DNA from: Catellatospora sp. KI3
GTDB lineage: Bacteria; Actinomycetota; Actinomycetes; Mycobacteriales; Micromonosporaceae
Direction of reading: 5' to 3'
Length of the DNA: 64,000 nucleotides
NCBI RefSeq assembly: GCF_029948125.1
Contig: NZ_JASAMB010000003.1
Span: 186,001-250,000 of the forward strand
Part shown: one piece after another, positions 32,763 through 42,419 of the stretch
Layout of the letters: every line of letters starts with the position of its first letter
How positions within the stretch are numbered: position 1 is the first letter of the stretch
Position numbers and translations under genes: made by a program
Notes under the pieces: generated by a model
Told to the model about the DNA's origin: nothing
Database searches by the model: none
What the model saw: only the letters and a program-made list of their open reading frames with translations

Positions 32763-33512
32763 ATGACCGAGATTCCAGGCTATCTACGGCCCTTCGTCCT
32801 GTCACCGACCGAACTGGAACCTGAGCGCAGCGGCCCGATCGACCTGTACGTGCCCGAAGGCGACGGCCCCTTCCCCGCGGTGGTGATCCTGCACGGCGGC
32901 CCGCTCCCGCCCGACCTGCGCCCGACCCCTCGCGACTGGCCCGCGTACCGCGGCTACGGCGGCCTGCTGGCCTCCCTCGGGCTCGTCGCGGCCACCGTCG
33001 ATCACCGCCTGTACGTGCTGAACGGCCCCGACGGCGTCGTGCTGGACTATCCCACCGCGGCCGAGGACGTCGCCGCCGCCGTCGAGACGGTGCGGGACGA
33101 CCCGCGCGTGGACGGCGAGCGGATCGTGGTGTGGTTCTTCTCGGGCGGCAGCCTGCTCAGCGCCGACTGGCTGCGCAAGCAGCCGGCCTGGCTGCGCGGG
33201 CTCGCGTTGACCTACCCCATGCTGGCGCCGAAGGCCGGATGGCCGGTCGACGCGCGGTTCCGGCCGGTCGAGGCTGTCGGCGAGGCCGGCCCGGACCCCG
33301 CGCCGATCCTGCTCACCCGGGTGGGGCTGGAGGCGGACGACATCGCGGAGTCGGTCGCGCGGTTCCTCGCAGCCGCGGCGGGCGCCGGTGTGCCGGTGGA
33401 GGTCATCGACGTGCCCAACGGGCACCACGGGTTCGACAACCTCGACCACACCGACGAGTCCCGTGAGGCCGTACACCGCATGGTCACACGGATCCAGCAG
33501 CTGCTCGCCTGA
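32763..33512 (+). CDS. Alpha/beta hydrolase, dienelactone-hydrolase-like
   Basis: 249 residues from ATG 32763. The oxyanion region is AVVILHGGPLPPD, the nucleophile region is VVWFFSGGSLL (Ser after FF in place of a strict GxSxG), and the catalytic His is in PNGHHGFDNLD. No signal peptide. Similar small hydrolases act on esters or lactones. A hairpin follows at 33550. Confidence 0.8.
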   Translation: MTEIPGYLRPFVLSPTELEPERSGPIDLYVPEGDGPFPAVVILHGGPLPPDLRPTPRDWPAYRGYGGLLASLGLVAATVDHRLYVLNGPDGVVLDYPTAAEDVAAAVETVRDDPRVDGERIVVWFFSGGSLLSADWLRKQPAWLRGLALTYPMLAPKAGWPVDARFRPVEAVGEAGPDPAPILLTRVGLEADDIAESVARFLAAAAGAGVPVEVIDVPNGHHGFDNLDHTDESREAVHRMVTRIQQLLA

Positions 33513-33549
33513 CACCGGTCGGCACCTGCCGCGGTGGCATTCCATCAGC

Positions 33550-33581
33550 GTGCGCGCCGGGGCCCTGTTCCCGGCGCGCAC
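33550..33581 (+). terminator. Hairpin terminator
   Basis: GTGCGCGCCGGG (33550-33561) and CCCGGCGCGCAC (33570-33581), 12-bp perfect stem, between the hydrolase and the sigma factor gene. Confidence 0.65.
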
Positions 33582-33670
33582 CTGGTGTTCTCCGACCCCG
33601 TGACGAGTCTGCCGGCGGGTTCCCTCCGCGGGCCGTGCCGGTGGCGTCGTGAGGGGCATGGAGGGGCGAC

Positions 33671-34261
33671 GTGACAGATGATGAAGCCTGGGTGCCGGCC
33701 GGCCCGGGTGCGCCACCCGAGCGGCAGGCGCGGTTCGACGACTTCGTGCGGGCCCGTACACGCGCGCTGTGGCGTACGGCGTACCTGCTCACCGGGGATC
33801 GGCATCTCGCCGAGGACCTGCTGCAGACCGCGCTGGAGCGCGCCGCGGTGCGCTGGCGCCGACTGGACCAGCCCGAGGCGTACGTCCGGCGGGTGCTCTA
33901 CACCCAGTCGGTGTCCTGGTGGCGCAGCCGGCAGCGGCGGGTGCGCGAGGTGCTGCTCGACGCCGCGCCCGAACCGGCCGGGCCGCCGGGCGATCCGGAG
34001 CTGCGGGTGATGCTGGCCCAGGCGCTGCGCCGGCTCACGCCGCGCCAGCGCGCCGTGCTGGTGCTGCGCTTCTACGAGGACTGCTCCGAGACGGAGACGG
34101 CCCACACGCTCGGTATCGCCGTCGGGACCGTGAAGAGCCAGACCAGGCACGCCCTGCGCCGCCTGCGCGAACTCGCCCCGGAACTCGGCGACCTCATCCC
34201 CGCCCCGGCCGCCGCGGCCGGCCGCATCCAGCACGACGAGAACTCGGTGGTGACGCGATGA
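33671..34261 (+). CDS. SigE-family ECF RNA polymerase sigma factor
   Basis: 196 residues from GTG 33671 with GGAGGGG upstream. Region 2 is FDDFVRARTRALWRTAYLLTGDRHLAEDLLQ, ending with the SVSWWRSRQRR segment, and region 4 is LTPRQRAVLVLRFYEDCSETETAHTLGIAVGTVKSQ. This is the actinobacterial SigE/SigM-like group. Its ATGA overlap with the next gene ties it to a membrane protein that may act as its anti-sigma factor. Confidence 0.92.
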   Translation: MTDDEAWVPAGPGAPPERQARFDDFVRARTRALWRTAYLLTGDRHLAEDLLQTALERAAVRWRRLDQPEAYVRRVLYTQSVSWWRSRQRRVREVLLDAAPEPAGPPGDPELRVMLAQALRRLTPRQRAVLVLRFYEDCSETETAHTLGIAVGTVKSQTRHALRRLRELAPELGDLIPAPAAAAGRIQHDENSVVTR

Positions 34262-35766
34262 GCCTCGGACAGCACCTGCACGCCATCGCCGACGAGCAGC
34301 CTCCGCCGCGCGTACCCGCGGATCTGTTCCAGCGGGCGCGGCGCCGCAACCGCACCCGGCGGCTGACCACCGCGGGCCTCGCGCTGGTGGCCGTGGCGGG
34401 TCTCACCGCCGCGCTCGGCGCCGGCGGAATGGCGCCGAGCCAGCCCGCGGCAGGCCCGGACCTGCCGCGCGACCTTATCGGACCCGGCCTCGGCGGGCCG
34501 CTGGGCTGGCTGCTGCTGGCGGCGCTGCTCGGCCTGCTGGCCTGGCGCTGGCGCACCGCGCCCCGCGCGAGGCTGCTCCGGCGGCTCGCGCTCACCGCGG
34601 TCGCCGGCGCGCTGCTGGTGCTCGCCGCGCCTCCCGGCACCGCGCTGTGGGGCGAGCCGCACGGGCAGCGGCCCGGCCTGCCCGACCGCTTCGCGGCGCC
34701 GTCGACGTGGACCTGGGTCGCCGAGATACGCCAGTCCCCGCCCGGCCGGGTCGCGATGGTCTTCAGCGGCCCGGGCACACACGGCGGGTGGGAGGAGGGC
34801 CGGGCCGGGTTCGTCGCGGCGGACGGCGACCGCTACCGGGTGCTCGACATGTACAACGACCCGCTGGACCAGCCCTGGGCGTACGAGGTCGGCTACGGCC
34901 GCACCCAGCTGCTGTCCCCGGACGGGCGCTACCTCACGGTCAACCAGGACGTCGTGGACCTCACCACCGGCGCGGCCCCGCCCGTCGGCCCGCCGCTGCC
35001 GCCGGTCGCGTGGTCGGCCGACGGCAGCCGCATCGTGGTCGGCGTCCCCGACGTCGTCGACGGCGGTCAGCGTGCGTGGGAGGTGTGGGACACGCGCTCG
35101 CACACCCTGGCGCGCACCATCACGCTTCCCGACGGGGCCACCGCCGACGGTGTGGCGCTCTCACCCGACGGCGCCCGCGTCGCGGTCCAGCAGGGCGACC
35201 GCCTCGCGGTGTACCCGGTCGCCGGCGGCGGGCCCGTGGAGTGGCCGCTGGCGGGCTGGCGGCTCGGCGACGGCGCGGCCTGGAGCACCGACGGTCGCCT
35301 GCTGGCGCTGGTCCGGCGCGACGGCTGTCCCACCTGCTACCACGAACCCGGGCAGGGGCGCGGTGTCCGGATGGTCGATCCGGACACCGGGCGGGCCGTC
35401 GCGGGCGGCGAGTTCGCTCCGCTGCCGGCCGACGTCGAGCTGGCGGTGCAGGGCTGGCGCGGGCCAGATCAGCTCGTCGCCCAGGTCGGCGGGGCGGTCG
35501 AGGTGTTCACCCGGGGCAGCGCGGCCCCGACCCGGCTGTTCGACCTGCCCCCGGGCGTCACCCATGTGGAGATCGCCACCGACGTGCTGCGCCTGCCGCC
35601 GCGACCGGCCGGACCGGCGACCTACGGACCGCCGAACCTGTTCTTCTGGTACCTGTTCGGCGCGGTCGCCGCACCGCTGGCGGCACTGCTGTGCATGGTC
35701 GTGGCCATCCGGCGGGTCGTCCGGCGGCAGTGGGAGCATCGGAGCCGGACCGGAGTGACCACCTGA
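34258..35766 (+). CDS. Membrane protein with WD40/TolB-like propeller, likely anti-sigma partner
   Basis: 502 residues, overlapping the sigma gene by 4 nt (ATGA). A short cytoplasmic N-terminus (about 35 residues, PADLFQRARRRNRTRR) precedes three hydrophobic spans (about 37-55, 80-95, 104-122), then an extracellular beta-propeller with LSPDGRYLTV, WSADGSRIVVG and LSPDGARVAV blades and a CPTC pair, and a final membrane span near 465-490. The placement and N-terminal basic region are those of SigE-linked anti-sigma or sensor proteins; this role is inferred. Confidence 0.8.
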   Translation: MSLGQHLHAIADEQPPPRVPADLFQRARRRNRTRRLTTAGLALVAVAGLTAALGAGGMAPSQPAAGPDLPRDLIGPGLGGPLGWLLLAALLGLLAWRWRTAPRARLLRRLALTAVAGALLVLAAPPGTALWGEPHGQRPGLPDRFAAPSTWTWVAEIRQSPPGRVAMVFSGPGTHGGWEEGRAGFVAADGDRYRVLDMYNDPLDQPWAYEVGYGRTQLLSPDGRYLTVNQDVVDLTTGAAPPVGPPLPPVAWSADGSRIVVGVPDVVDGGQRAWEVWDTRSHTLARTITLPDGATADGVALSPDGARVAVQQGDRLAVYPVAGGGPVEWPLAGWRLGDGAAWSTDGRLLALVRRDGCPTCYHEPGQGRGVRMVDPDTGRAVAGGEFAPLPADVELAVQGWRGPDQLVAQVGGAVEVFTRGSAAPTRLFDLPPGVTHVEIATDVLRLPPRPAGPATYGPPNLFFWYLFGAVAAPLAALLCMVVAIRRVVRRQWEHRSRTGVTT

Positions 35767-35813
35767 CACCGGACAGGTCCTTCCCGCCGCGCCGCTGGAG
35801 GCTGCCGCGGTGG

Positions 35814-36371
35814 CTACGCCTGCAGAGGCGCGGCGGCGAAGGACACCTTGAACCGCTTGCACCAGATGGTGACGCTGCGCATCCGGACCGGGTCGACGTT
35901 GGCCGGCACGTCATAGAGCTGGGTTCCGTGTGTGCCCTTGAGCTTGCCGAGGTCGGCGTACTTCCCGTCGTCGAAGACGTGCCAGCCGTCCCGGCCGGGC
36001 AGTACCTGCTGATCGGTGAGCCACACGTGCAGATCCGGGCCGTCCGAGGTGGCCAGGTCACGGAGGATGACCTGGTACCGGCCATCGGGCAGCCGCACCA
36101 ACTGGACCGTGCCGGAGGTGTCGTGCTCGTGCGTGACCAGCGCGCCCTCGGCCACGAGCACGGCGACCGGTGACGGCTGCGGCTCGCCCGGCGTCAGGGC
36201 CGGGGTCGCGGCCGGGGTCGCGGTCGGAGCGACGACCGCCGGGACGGCATCGTTGACCGTCTGCGAGGTGAGCAGCTTCCACGGCTGGAACCAGTACAGA
36301 CCGAACGCCATGCCCACAACGACGACCGCGGCCACCGCCCAGAAGGCGGGCTTGCGGAATATCCGGCTCAT
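35814..36371 (-). CDS. DM13-domain membrane-anchored protein
   Basis: 185 residues; ATG 36371. One N-terminal membrane span (PAFWAVAAVVVVGMAFGLYWF), a Pro/Thr/Ala-rich spacer, and an extracellular DM13 domain with HDTSGTVQLVRLPDGRYQVILRD, GPDLHVWLTDQ and VRSVTIWCKRF with the conserved Cys. DM13 domains are proposed to take part in electron transfer or extracellular redox. Convergent with the propeller gene. Confidence 0.88.
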   Translation of the reverse strand: MSRIFRKPAFWAVAAVVVVGMAFGLYWFQPWKLLTSQTVNDAVPAVVAPTATPAATPALTPGEPQPSPVAVLVAEGALVTHEHDTSGTVQLVRLPDGRYQVILRDLATSDGPDLHVWLTDQQVLPGRDGWHVFDDGKYADLGKLKGTHGTQLYDVPANVDPVRMRSVTIWCKRFKVSFAAAPLQA

Positions 36372-36645
36372 ACCTGCGAAGCTAGACCACATCCGGTCGA
36401 TGCGCCGGGCGCGTTCGCGGATCGTAAGGAACAGCGTCGCGCCAGGCCGTCGGTTTTGGAGGGCAGACCTCTGACATAGACCGCACCCGTGTCAGCGCGG
36501 TGTCGGCACCAGCTGCGTGGCGGTGCGGACCAGGCCCGCGAGGGCGAGTGAGCGGCTGTGCGGCGGCCCGACCGGCTCGTTCTTCGAGGACGACGGGGCC
36601 ATCCCCTGGTGACCCCGCACCACGCTCCGCCCGCCCGGACTGCGG
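36372..36645. other. Intergenic region, no supported gene
   Basis: About 270 bp upstream of the DM13 gene and downstream of the GGDEF gene. A 36-codon minus-strand reading (MAPSSSKNEPVGPP..., ending at 36492) is the only protein-like stretch; it lacks convincing coding signals. Confidence 0.4.
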
Positions 36646-38817
36646 TCAGTCGGGGCCGGAGCGGGCGGGGACGGGCGGGCGGCAGGCGGGACCGGGGTCG
36701 GCGATCTCGCCCTCGGTGAGCAGGGCGAGGAAGGCGTCCAGGACCACAGGGTCGAACCGGGTGCCCCGGCCCGCTTCGAGCACGAGGCGGGGCGAGCTCC
36801 GGGCCGACGGGTACGGCGACGGCGTGCTGCGGGCATCGGCCCACGCGGCGCAGACGGCGATGACCCGCGCGGCGATCGGGATGTCCGGTCCGGCCAGGCC
36901 GTGCGGGTGGCCGGTGCCGTCGTGGCGCGCGTGATGGGCGGCCAGGACCGGCACCAGGTCGGGGCGGTTGGCCAGCTCGCCGAGCCGGCGCGCCGTCTCC
37001 TCCGGCCTGGTCCGGCCGTCGCCGAGGTCCGGAGCCGCTCGGGTGCCGGGGTCGTCGGTCAGGTCGTGGTGGCGGCGGCAGCCGTCGAGATCGGCGCAGG
37101 CGAGGCCGCCCAGGCGCGCGGCGGCGGCGGTACGCTGCTGGGTCGCCTCGTCCAGGCCGAGCCGGGCCGCCGTGGTCCACGCCCAGCCGCTGATCGCGGC
37201 GCTGCGGAACCCGTCGCCGCGGATCCGGTCCGTCTCGTCGGCCAGCCAGATCAGCGCCGGCGGGAGGTCGAGCGCCGGGGCGGCGTCCACCTGCCCGAAC
37301 GGTCCGCAGCCGAGCACCCGGTCGCGGCCCAGCGACTTGGCGCCGTACAGGGCGCGGTCGGCGGCTTCGACGACGTCGTCGACGGCGAGCTGCCCGCCGT
37401 GGTCGGCCGGGTCGGCGCAGGCGACGCCGAACGAGGCCGTCAGCGGCAGCGGTTCGGCCACCCCGGGCACCACCACCGGGGCCGCGCGCAGGTCGGCGCG
37501 CAGCCGTTCGGCCAGGTCCAGCGCCGCCCGGCCGTCGGTGTGCGGCAGCAGGCAGACGAACTCCTCACCGCCGTACCGGCAGAGCAGGTCGTCGCCGCGC
37601 AGCGGACGCCGCAGCCGGTCGGCGACCTCGGACAGCACGGCGTCCCCGACCGAGTGGCCGTAGGTGTCGTTGACGCTCTTGAAGTGGTCCAGGTCGACCA
37701 GGATGATGCTCAGCGGGCCGTGGTCCGCCGTCGTCTCGGCGGCGAGCTTCTCCTCGAAGTAGCGCCGGTTGTAGAGGCCGGTGAGCGAGTCGGTGATGGC
37801 GGCGGTGCGCAGCTGCTCGGTGAGCCGGGCGCGTTCGCGGGCGGCCACGATCTGGCGCACGAACAGGCCCATGAGCAGCAGCAGCGCGACGGACAGGGTC
37901 ACCCGGCTGACATGCCCGACCAGGATCATGTCCGCGAGGGCGAGGCTGCCGACGATCAGTACCGCGACCAGGGCGGGCAGGAAGGCCACCTCGCGGGCGG
38001 CCAGCGGCTCGTGTTCGGCGGCCGGGTGGCGGCCCGCCATCAGCGCGGCCAGGCACATCAGCACCGCCTCGACCTGCCAGCCCACGTTGAGCCAGGTCGA
38101 GCTGGTGTACGGGTGCAGCACGCTGAGGTACGCGTAGATCGCGTCCATCACCACCGCGAACCCGAACGCCACCCCCACGATGATCATCGCCGCGGGTACC
38201 CGGCGTGGTACGACCAGCAGCAGCGCCCCCAGGATGGCGACGATGATCACCGAGAACAGCGGGTAGAGGAAGTTGACGAACTCGGCGGCGTGCCAGGTCT
38301 CCGGCACCAGCGGGGCGATGACCACCTGCCAGCCGATCGCCGCCCCGGCCGCGGCCACCAGCAGCGCGTCGAGCAGCCCGCGCAGCCGCAGGCCCAGGCC
38401 GACCACGATGCCGAGGATCGTGAACACGTAGCGCAGCAGGTAGAAGAGGTCGGCGAGGGTCGGCACCGGTGGGGCGCCGGGCGAGGTGTACACGTAATAG
38501 GCCCAGGTCAGATCACCGGCCAGCCACAGCAGGCTCGCGATGAACAGCAGCCGCCAGGCGGTGCGGCTGCGGCCCGTGGCGCGCCGCGCCGCATATCGGC
38601 TCAGGCCCACGAAGGCGGCGATGGGGACGAGGTAGAGGATCTCGCCGGTGAAGCGGGCCAGGCTCGGCGTGTCGCGGCCCAGGTAGGTCAGGGTGGCGTA
38701 CAGCAGCAGCCAGCCGAAGCACCCCAGCGCGAAGCCGAGCAGGACCCGATCGCGCCCGCCCGGCGGCACCCGGTCTTCGTGCACCATTCCCCGCGCCCCC
38801 GTGCTGACCGCCGGCAT
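36646..38817 (-). CDS. Membrane diguanylate cyclase with degenerate HD-GYP tail
   Basis: 723 residues from ATG 38817 (ATG 38787 is possible). About nine membrane spans fill residues 25-325, a MASE-like sensor. The GGDEF domain follows with an intact active site GGEEF (416-420) and the RxxD inhibitory site (R407-D410), so it can make c-di-GMP and be feedback-inhibited. The C-terminal part (525-700) resembles HD-GYP phosphodiesterases: HHARHDGTGHP (628-638) matches HHExxDGxGYP, but the HD metal pair is missing (AARLGGLACAD). The tail is probably a sensor or scaffold, not an active hydrolase. Confidence 0.88.
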   Translation of the reverse strand: MPAVSTGARGMVHEDRVPPGGRDRVLLGFALGCFGWLLLYATLTYLGRDTPSLARFTGEILYLVPIAAFVGLSRYAARRATGRSRTAWRLLFIASLLWLAGDLTWAYYVYTSPGAPPVPTLADLFYLLRYVFTILGIVVGLGLRLRGLLDALLVAAAGAAIGWQVVIAPLVPETWHAAEFVNFLYPLFSVIIVAILGALLLVVPRRVPAAMIIVGVAFGFAVVMDAIYAYLSVLHPYTSSTWLNVGWQVEAVLMCLAALMAGRHPAAEHEPLAAREVAFLPALVAVLIVGSLALADMILVGHVSRVTLSVALLLLMGLFVRQIVAARERARLTEQLRTAAITDSLTGLYNRRYFEEKLAAETTADHGPLSIILVDLDHFKSVNDTYGHSVGDAVLSEVADRLRRPLRGDDLLCRYGGEEFVCLLPHTDGRAALDLAERLRADLRAAPVVVPGVAEPLPLTASFGVACADPADHGGQLAVDDVVEAADRALYGAKSLGRDRVLGCGPFGQVDAAPALDLPPALIWLADETDRIRGDGFRSAAISGWAWTTAARLGLDEATQQRTAAAARLGGLACADLDGCRRHHDLTDDPGTRAAPDLGDGRTRPEETARRLGELANRPDLVPVLAAHHARHDGTGHPHGLAGPDIPIAARVIAVCAAWADARSTPSPYPSARSSPRLVLEAGRGTRFDPVVLDAFLALLTEGEIADPGPACRPPVPARSGPD

Positions 38818-39064
38818 GGTGTCTGCCCAACCACCTTGTCCGTACTGATCGCCATGCGTCCCGTTTAATACTAGTTCCGCGGCGATCTACGGGGGGCGGG
38901 GTGGCCGATCCTGCCGACCGCCCCGGCCTTCGAGCCGGCTGCCTGGGCCCACCGGCAGCCCGGCGGCGCTCAAGGTGCTCCGCGTGCCGTCCGGGTCCGC
39001 ATGCGTACAGTCTCGACCTGTGATGGTTGGCGTCGGCTCAGGTCGACCGGGGTCGGAGCAGGCG

Positions 39065-40027
39065 ATGGTGAACCCGTTCGATCTGAAAGAGATCTATCCC
39101 GGTGACCACGCCGGGTCCTCGCGAATGCCGCGGCAGCATGCGGGCAACTCGTCGCAGGGCCTGGCCGTCACCTTGATGGCGGACTACACCCTGGCGGCCC
39201 GCAGCTGGTTGCCGTCGGCGGCGCTCGTGGCGCTGCTGGGCGAGTTCGACGTGTCCGTCGGCGGGGCCCGCACCACGATCAGCCGCCTGGCCCGCCGGGG
39301 AGTGCTGGAGGGCAGCCGCGACGGCCGGCACAGCTCGTACCGCCTGACCGAGCCGGCCGCACGCGATCTGTCCGGCGGCGGGCACGCGGTCGCGGAGTTC
39401 ACCCTCGATTCGGACTCCTGGGGCGGAATGTGGACGACCGTCGCCTTCTCCATCCCGGAAGAGGTGCATCCGCAGCGCCGCCTGCTGCGGGAGCGGCTGC
39501 GCTGGTGGGGGTACGCGCCGCTGTACGACGCGGTCTGGTTGTCACCGCACCCCCCGCACCCGGACCTGATGGCCGAACTGGCGGCCGTGGCGCCCGGCGC
39601 GCTGAGCGTCTTCCAATCCCAGTACGTACACCTCGGCTCCGCCTCCGCCCGCAGCCCGATCGATGCGTGGGACCTCGATGACATCGCCGAGCAGTACCAG
39701 GGCTTCATCCGGCACTGGAGCAGGCTGCTGCCTCGCATCGCCTCCGGCCGCGTCGCCGGTGCCGCGGCGGTGCGCGCCCGCACCGAGATCATGAACACCT
39801 ACCGCCGGTTCCCGGTTCTCGACCCGCGGCTGCCGGTCGAGCTGCTGCCGCGAGACTGGCCGCGCGCCCGGGCCCGCGAAGTGTTCCTCGCGGTCTACGA
39901 CGGGTTGGCCGAACCGGCCCAGGAGCACGTGCACGCCGTCGTGGCGCAGGCGGGCGGCGAACTGGACGGCGACATCCGCGCCCACACGGTCAAGGACATG
40001 GGCGCCGGCGTCGTCCGCGAGCGCTGA
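39065..40027 (+). CDS. PaaX-family transcriptional regulator
   Basis: 320 residues from ATG 39065 with GGAGC upstream; an in-frame ATG at 39023 is an alternative. The winged helix is ALVALLGEFDVSVGGARTTISRLARRGVLEG, followed by a PaaX middle domain (WTTVAFSIPEE ... RLRWWGYAPLYDAVWLSPH) and a C-terminal PaaX_C segment. PaaX proteins bind phenylacetyl-CoA or similar thioesters and repress aromatic catabolism. No paa genes are adjacent, so the target is elsewhere or unknown. Confidence 0.9.
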   Translation: MVNPFDLKEIYPGDHAGSSRMPRQHAGNSSQGLAVTLMADYTLAARSWLPSAALVALLGEFDVSVGGARTTISRLARRGVLEGSRDGRHSSYRLTEPAARDLSGGGHAVAEFTLDSDSWGGMWTTVAFSIPEEVHPQRRLLRERLRWWGYAPLYDAVWLSPHPPHPDLMAELAAVAPGALSVFQSQYVHLGSASARSPIDAWDLDDIAEQYQGFIRHWSRLLPRIASGRVAGAAAVRARTEIMNTYRRFPVLDPRLPVELLPRDWPRARAREVFLAVYDGLAEPAQEHVHAVVAQAGGELDGDIRAHTVKDMGAGVVRER

Positions 40028-40386
40028 GACGGCCACGGGTGCGGCCCGGCGCCCGCGCGGTGCGGTACCGGGCCGCGCTCGGGCGGCGTCGGTTGACGTG
40101 CGGCGCGGTGCCGGTCAGCTGGCGCCGTTGAACAGCCGCCGTACCGCAGGGGCGACCAGTCGGCGCGCATCGATTGACAGTTGACCGTCTGGTCGTGCAC
40201 GATCTGACAACTGATGCGTTGGGAGCGCTCACGTACCACCCTGCCCGCGTCCGCCAAGTGGACGCGGCGCCAGCCATGACCGTGCCGCCCATGCGTGTCT
40301 GCGCATGGGCGGCAGCGGTGCGTCCCACTTCCGCATGGACCATGCCGGCCACCACGCAGGCTGGTCCTTCGTCTTCGAGGACCTAC
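40028..40386 (+). promoter_or_regulatory. Regulatory region of the PL9-type gene
   Basis: The 359-bp gap holds TTGACA (40174-40179) with a weak CACGAT -10 at 40198, then TGGGAGCGCTCA at 40220-40231, a near-complete LacI/CebR-type box. No gene is evident; the rest is unremarkable. Confidence 0.6.
40220..40231. promoter_or_regulatory. LacI/CebR-type operator
   Basis: TGGGAGCGCTCA, 12 of the 14 bases of the known CebR box TGGGAGCGCTCCCA. It starts 46 bp after the -35; the matching site at 44533-44546 starts 45 bp after its -35. Confidence 0.7.
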
Positions 40387-42132
40387 ATGAGAATTCGCAC
40401 CCGCACCCTGTTGGCCGCCGTCCTCGCCGCGGTCCCCGTCGCCGTCCTGACCGGCTTGACCGTGCAGAGCGACGCCGCGGCGGGCAACGTCTACTACGTC
40501 GCACCCAACGGCAGCGACAGCGCGGCCGGCACCCAGTCAGCCCCATGGGCGTCGGTCGCCAGGGCGCAGTCCACCGCGGTGGCCGGCGACCTGGTGTACC
40601 TACGCGGCGGCACCTACTCCTTCACCCGCGCGAACAAGGCCTGCGCCAGCCAGACCGACCGGGTCGACGCCATCACCCTGAACAAGAGCGGCAGCCAGGG
40701 CAACCCGATCAGGTACTGGGCCTACCCCGCCGAGAAGCCGATCTTCGACTTCTCCCGCATGACCGACAACTGCCGGATAAAGGGCTTCGACGTCACCGGA
40801 AGCTGGAACCACCTCAAGGGCATCGAGGTCACCGGGGTGCGCCAGAACAACAACCTCAACCATGAATCCTGGGGCATCTGGGTATCGGGCAGCAACAACA
40901 CGTTCGAGCTCCTCAACGCCCACCACAACATGGGACCCGGCCTGTTCATCCAGGACGGAGGCGGCAACCTCGTACTGAACTGCGACTCGCACGACAACTA
41001 CGATTCGATGACCTCCAACGGCGCCGGTGAGAGCGCCGACGGGTTCGGCGCCCACATCCCGGCCAACCGCCCCGGCAACGTCTTCCGCGGCAACCGCGCC
41101 TGGAACAACTCCGACGACGGCTTCGACCTGATCAGCGCATACTCGCCGGTCGTCATCGAGAACTCCTGGGCCTGGCACAACGGCTACATCCCCGGGACCA
41201 ACACCGGCGCCGGCAACGGCAACGGCATCAAGGCCGGCGGCTACGGCGGCGACTACGTCAGCAACGGCGCCAAGCACACCGTCCGCTTCTCCGTCGCCTT
41301 CAACAACCGCGCATCCGGCATCTACGCCAACCACCACACGGTGGCCAACGACTACTTCAACAACACCAGCTACAACAACCACCCTGACTACAACATGCTC
41401 GGCGTGAACTCCAGCGGCGCCGCCATCGGCATCGGCAACCTGCGCAACAACATCGCCTACGGCGGCACGCTCAGCTCGAACATGTCCGGCACCAACGCCG
41501 CCGGCAACTCGTGGAACCTGCCCGTCACCATGTCGGACTCCCAGTTCCAAAGCGTGTCCACCAGCGGCTGGGACGCACCCCGACGCGCCGACGGCTCCCT
41601 GCCCACGCTCGCCAACCTCCACCTCGCGCCCGGCAGCACCCTCATCGACAAGGGCGCCGACGTCGGACTGCCCTACAGCGGCGGGGCTCCTGACCTGGGC
41701 GCCTTCGAAACGTCCACCACGTCGCCGTCGGCCCCGCCGACCGCCGGTCCGTCGGCGACGCCGTCACCCACCCGGTCGCCGTCCCCGTCCCCGTCGGTGT
41801 CTCCTTCGGCGTCGCCGAAGCCCAGCGGGTCCAGGTGCACCGCCGCATACCAGCTCGACGGCTCCTGGTCGGGAGGCTTCCAGGCAACGATCACCGTCAC
41901 CAACAGCGGGGCGTCCGCCACGACCGGATGGACCGTCCGCCTGACCCTGCCGACCGGACAGACGGTCAGCCAGCTGTGGAACGCCGACTACACGCAGTCC
42001 GGTGGTCAGCTGACCGCGACGAATGCGAGCTGGAACGGCGCGCTCACCCCCGGAGCGACCGCCGCGTTCGGGTTCGTCGCCAACGGCGACGGCGCCACCC
42101 CGCCTACGTCGATCAGCTGCACCGCCTCGTGA
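40387..42132 (+). CDS. Secreted PL9-type pectate lyase with CBM2
   Basis: 581 residues from ATG 40387. Signal peptide to about residue 32, then a right-handed parallel beta-helix beginning YYVAPNGSDSAAGTQSAPW. The PL9 signature is clear: SADGFGAHI, GNVFRGNRAWNNSDDGFDL (the Asp cluster that binds Ca2+) and GNGNGIKAGG (the position of the catalytic Lys). A Pro/Ser/Thr linker (about 450-480) leads to a C-terminal CBM2 with Cys at each end (RCTAAYQLDGSWSGGF ... ISCTAS). It cleaves polygalacturonate outside the cell. Regulated by the TGGGAGCGCTC site; followed by a strong hairpin. Confidence 0.9.
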   Translation: MRIRTRTLLAAVLAAVPVAVLTGLTVQSDAAAGNVYYVAPNGSDSAAGTQSAPWASVARAQSTAVAGDLVYLRGGTYSFTRANKACASQTDRVDAITLNKSGSQGNPIRYWAYPAEKPIFDFSRMTDNCRIKGFDVTGSWNHLKGIEVTGVRQNNNLNHESWGIWVSGSNNTFELLNAHHNMGPGLFIQDGGGNLVLNCDSHDNYDSMTSNGAGESADGFGAHIPANRPGNVFRGNRAWNNSDDGFDLISAYSPVVIENSWAWHNGYIPGTNTGAGNGNGIKAGGYGGDYVSNGAKHTVRFSVAFNNRASGIYANHHTVANDYFNNTSYNNHPDYNMLGVNSSGAAIGIGNLRNNIAYGGTLSSNMSGTNAAGNSWNLPVTMSDSQFQSVSTSGWDAPRRADGSLPTLANLHLAPGSTLIDKGADVGLPYSGGAPDLGAFETSTTSPSAPPTAGPSATPSPTRSPSPSPSVSPSASPKPSGSRCTAAYQLDGSWSGGFQATITVTNSGASATTGWTVRLTLPTGQTVSQLWNADYTQSGGQLTATNASWNGALTPGATAAFGFVANGDGATPPTSISCTAS

Positions 42133-42221
42133 CGACGGCTCGGGCAGTCGGCAGGCCACCGCACGCTGCCGACAACGCAGTGCGCGCCCCGAGCGGGCGC
42201 TGCGAGTAGCGAGACGGGCAG

Positions 42222-42259
42222 GCTCCAGGTGTGCAGCCGTCAGGCTGCGCACCTGGAGC
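42222..42259 (+). terminator. Hairpin terminator of the PL9-type gene
   Basis: GCTCCAGGTGTGCAGCC (42222-42238) and GGCTGCGCACCTGGAGC (42243-42259): 17-bp stem with one T:G pair, loop GTCA, followed by TCGTTTGT. Confidence 0.75.
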
Positions 42260-42419
42260 TCGTTTGTGGCCACAGCAGCGGTCATCCGAGCCTCTGCCGG
42301 ACCGGCCTGGGTCGTGACCGGCGTATCCGTTCCTCGACCTCAACTGTCGGCAGGTGCCCGCCGGGCGCGAGAGGACGCGGCTGGGCGTGATGGAGCGCGG
42401 CCGGCAGGACACAGACAAA

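Noticed and set aside
41730..41825. Tandem repeats (PSPSPS linker DNA) as a CRISPR-like array
   Set aside because: They encode a Pro/Ser/Thr linker in frame, with no spacer-repeat structure.
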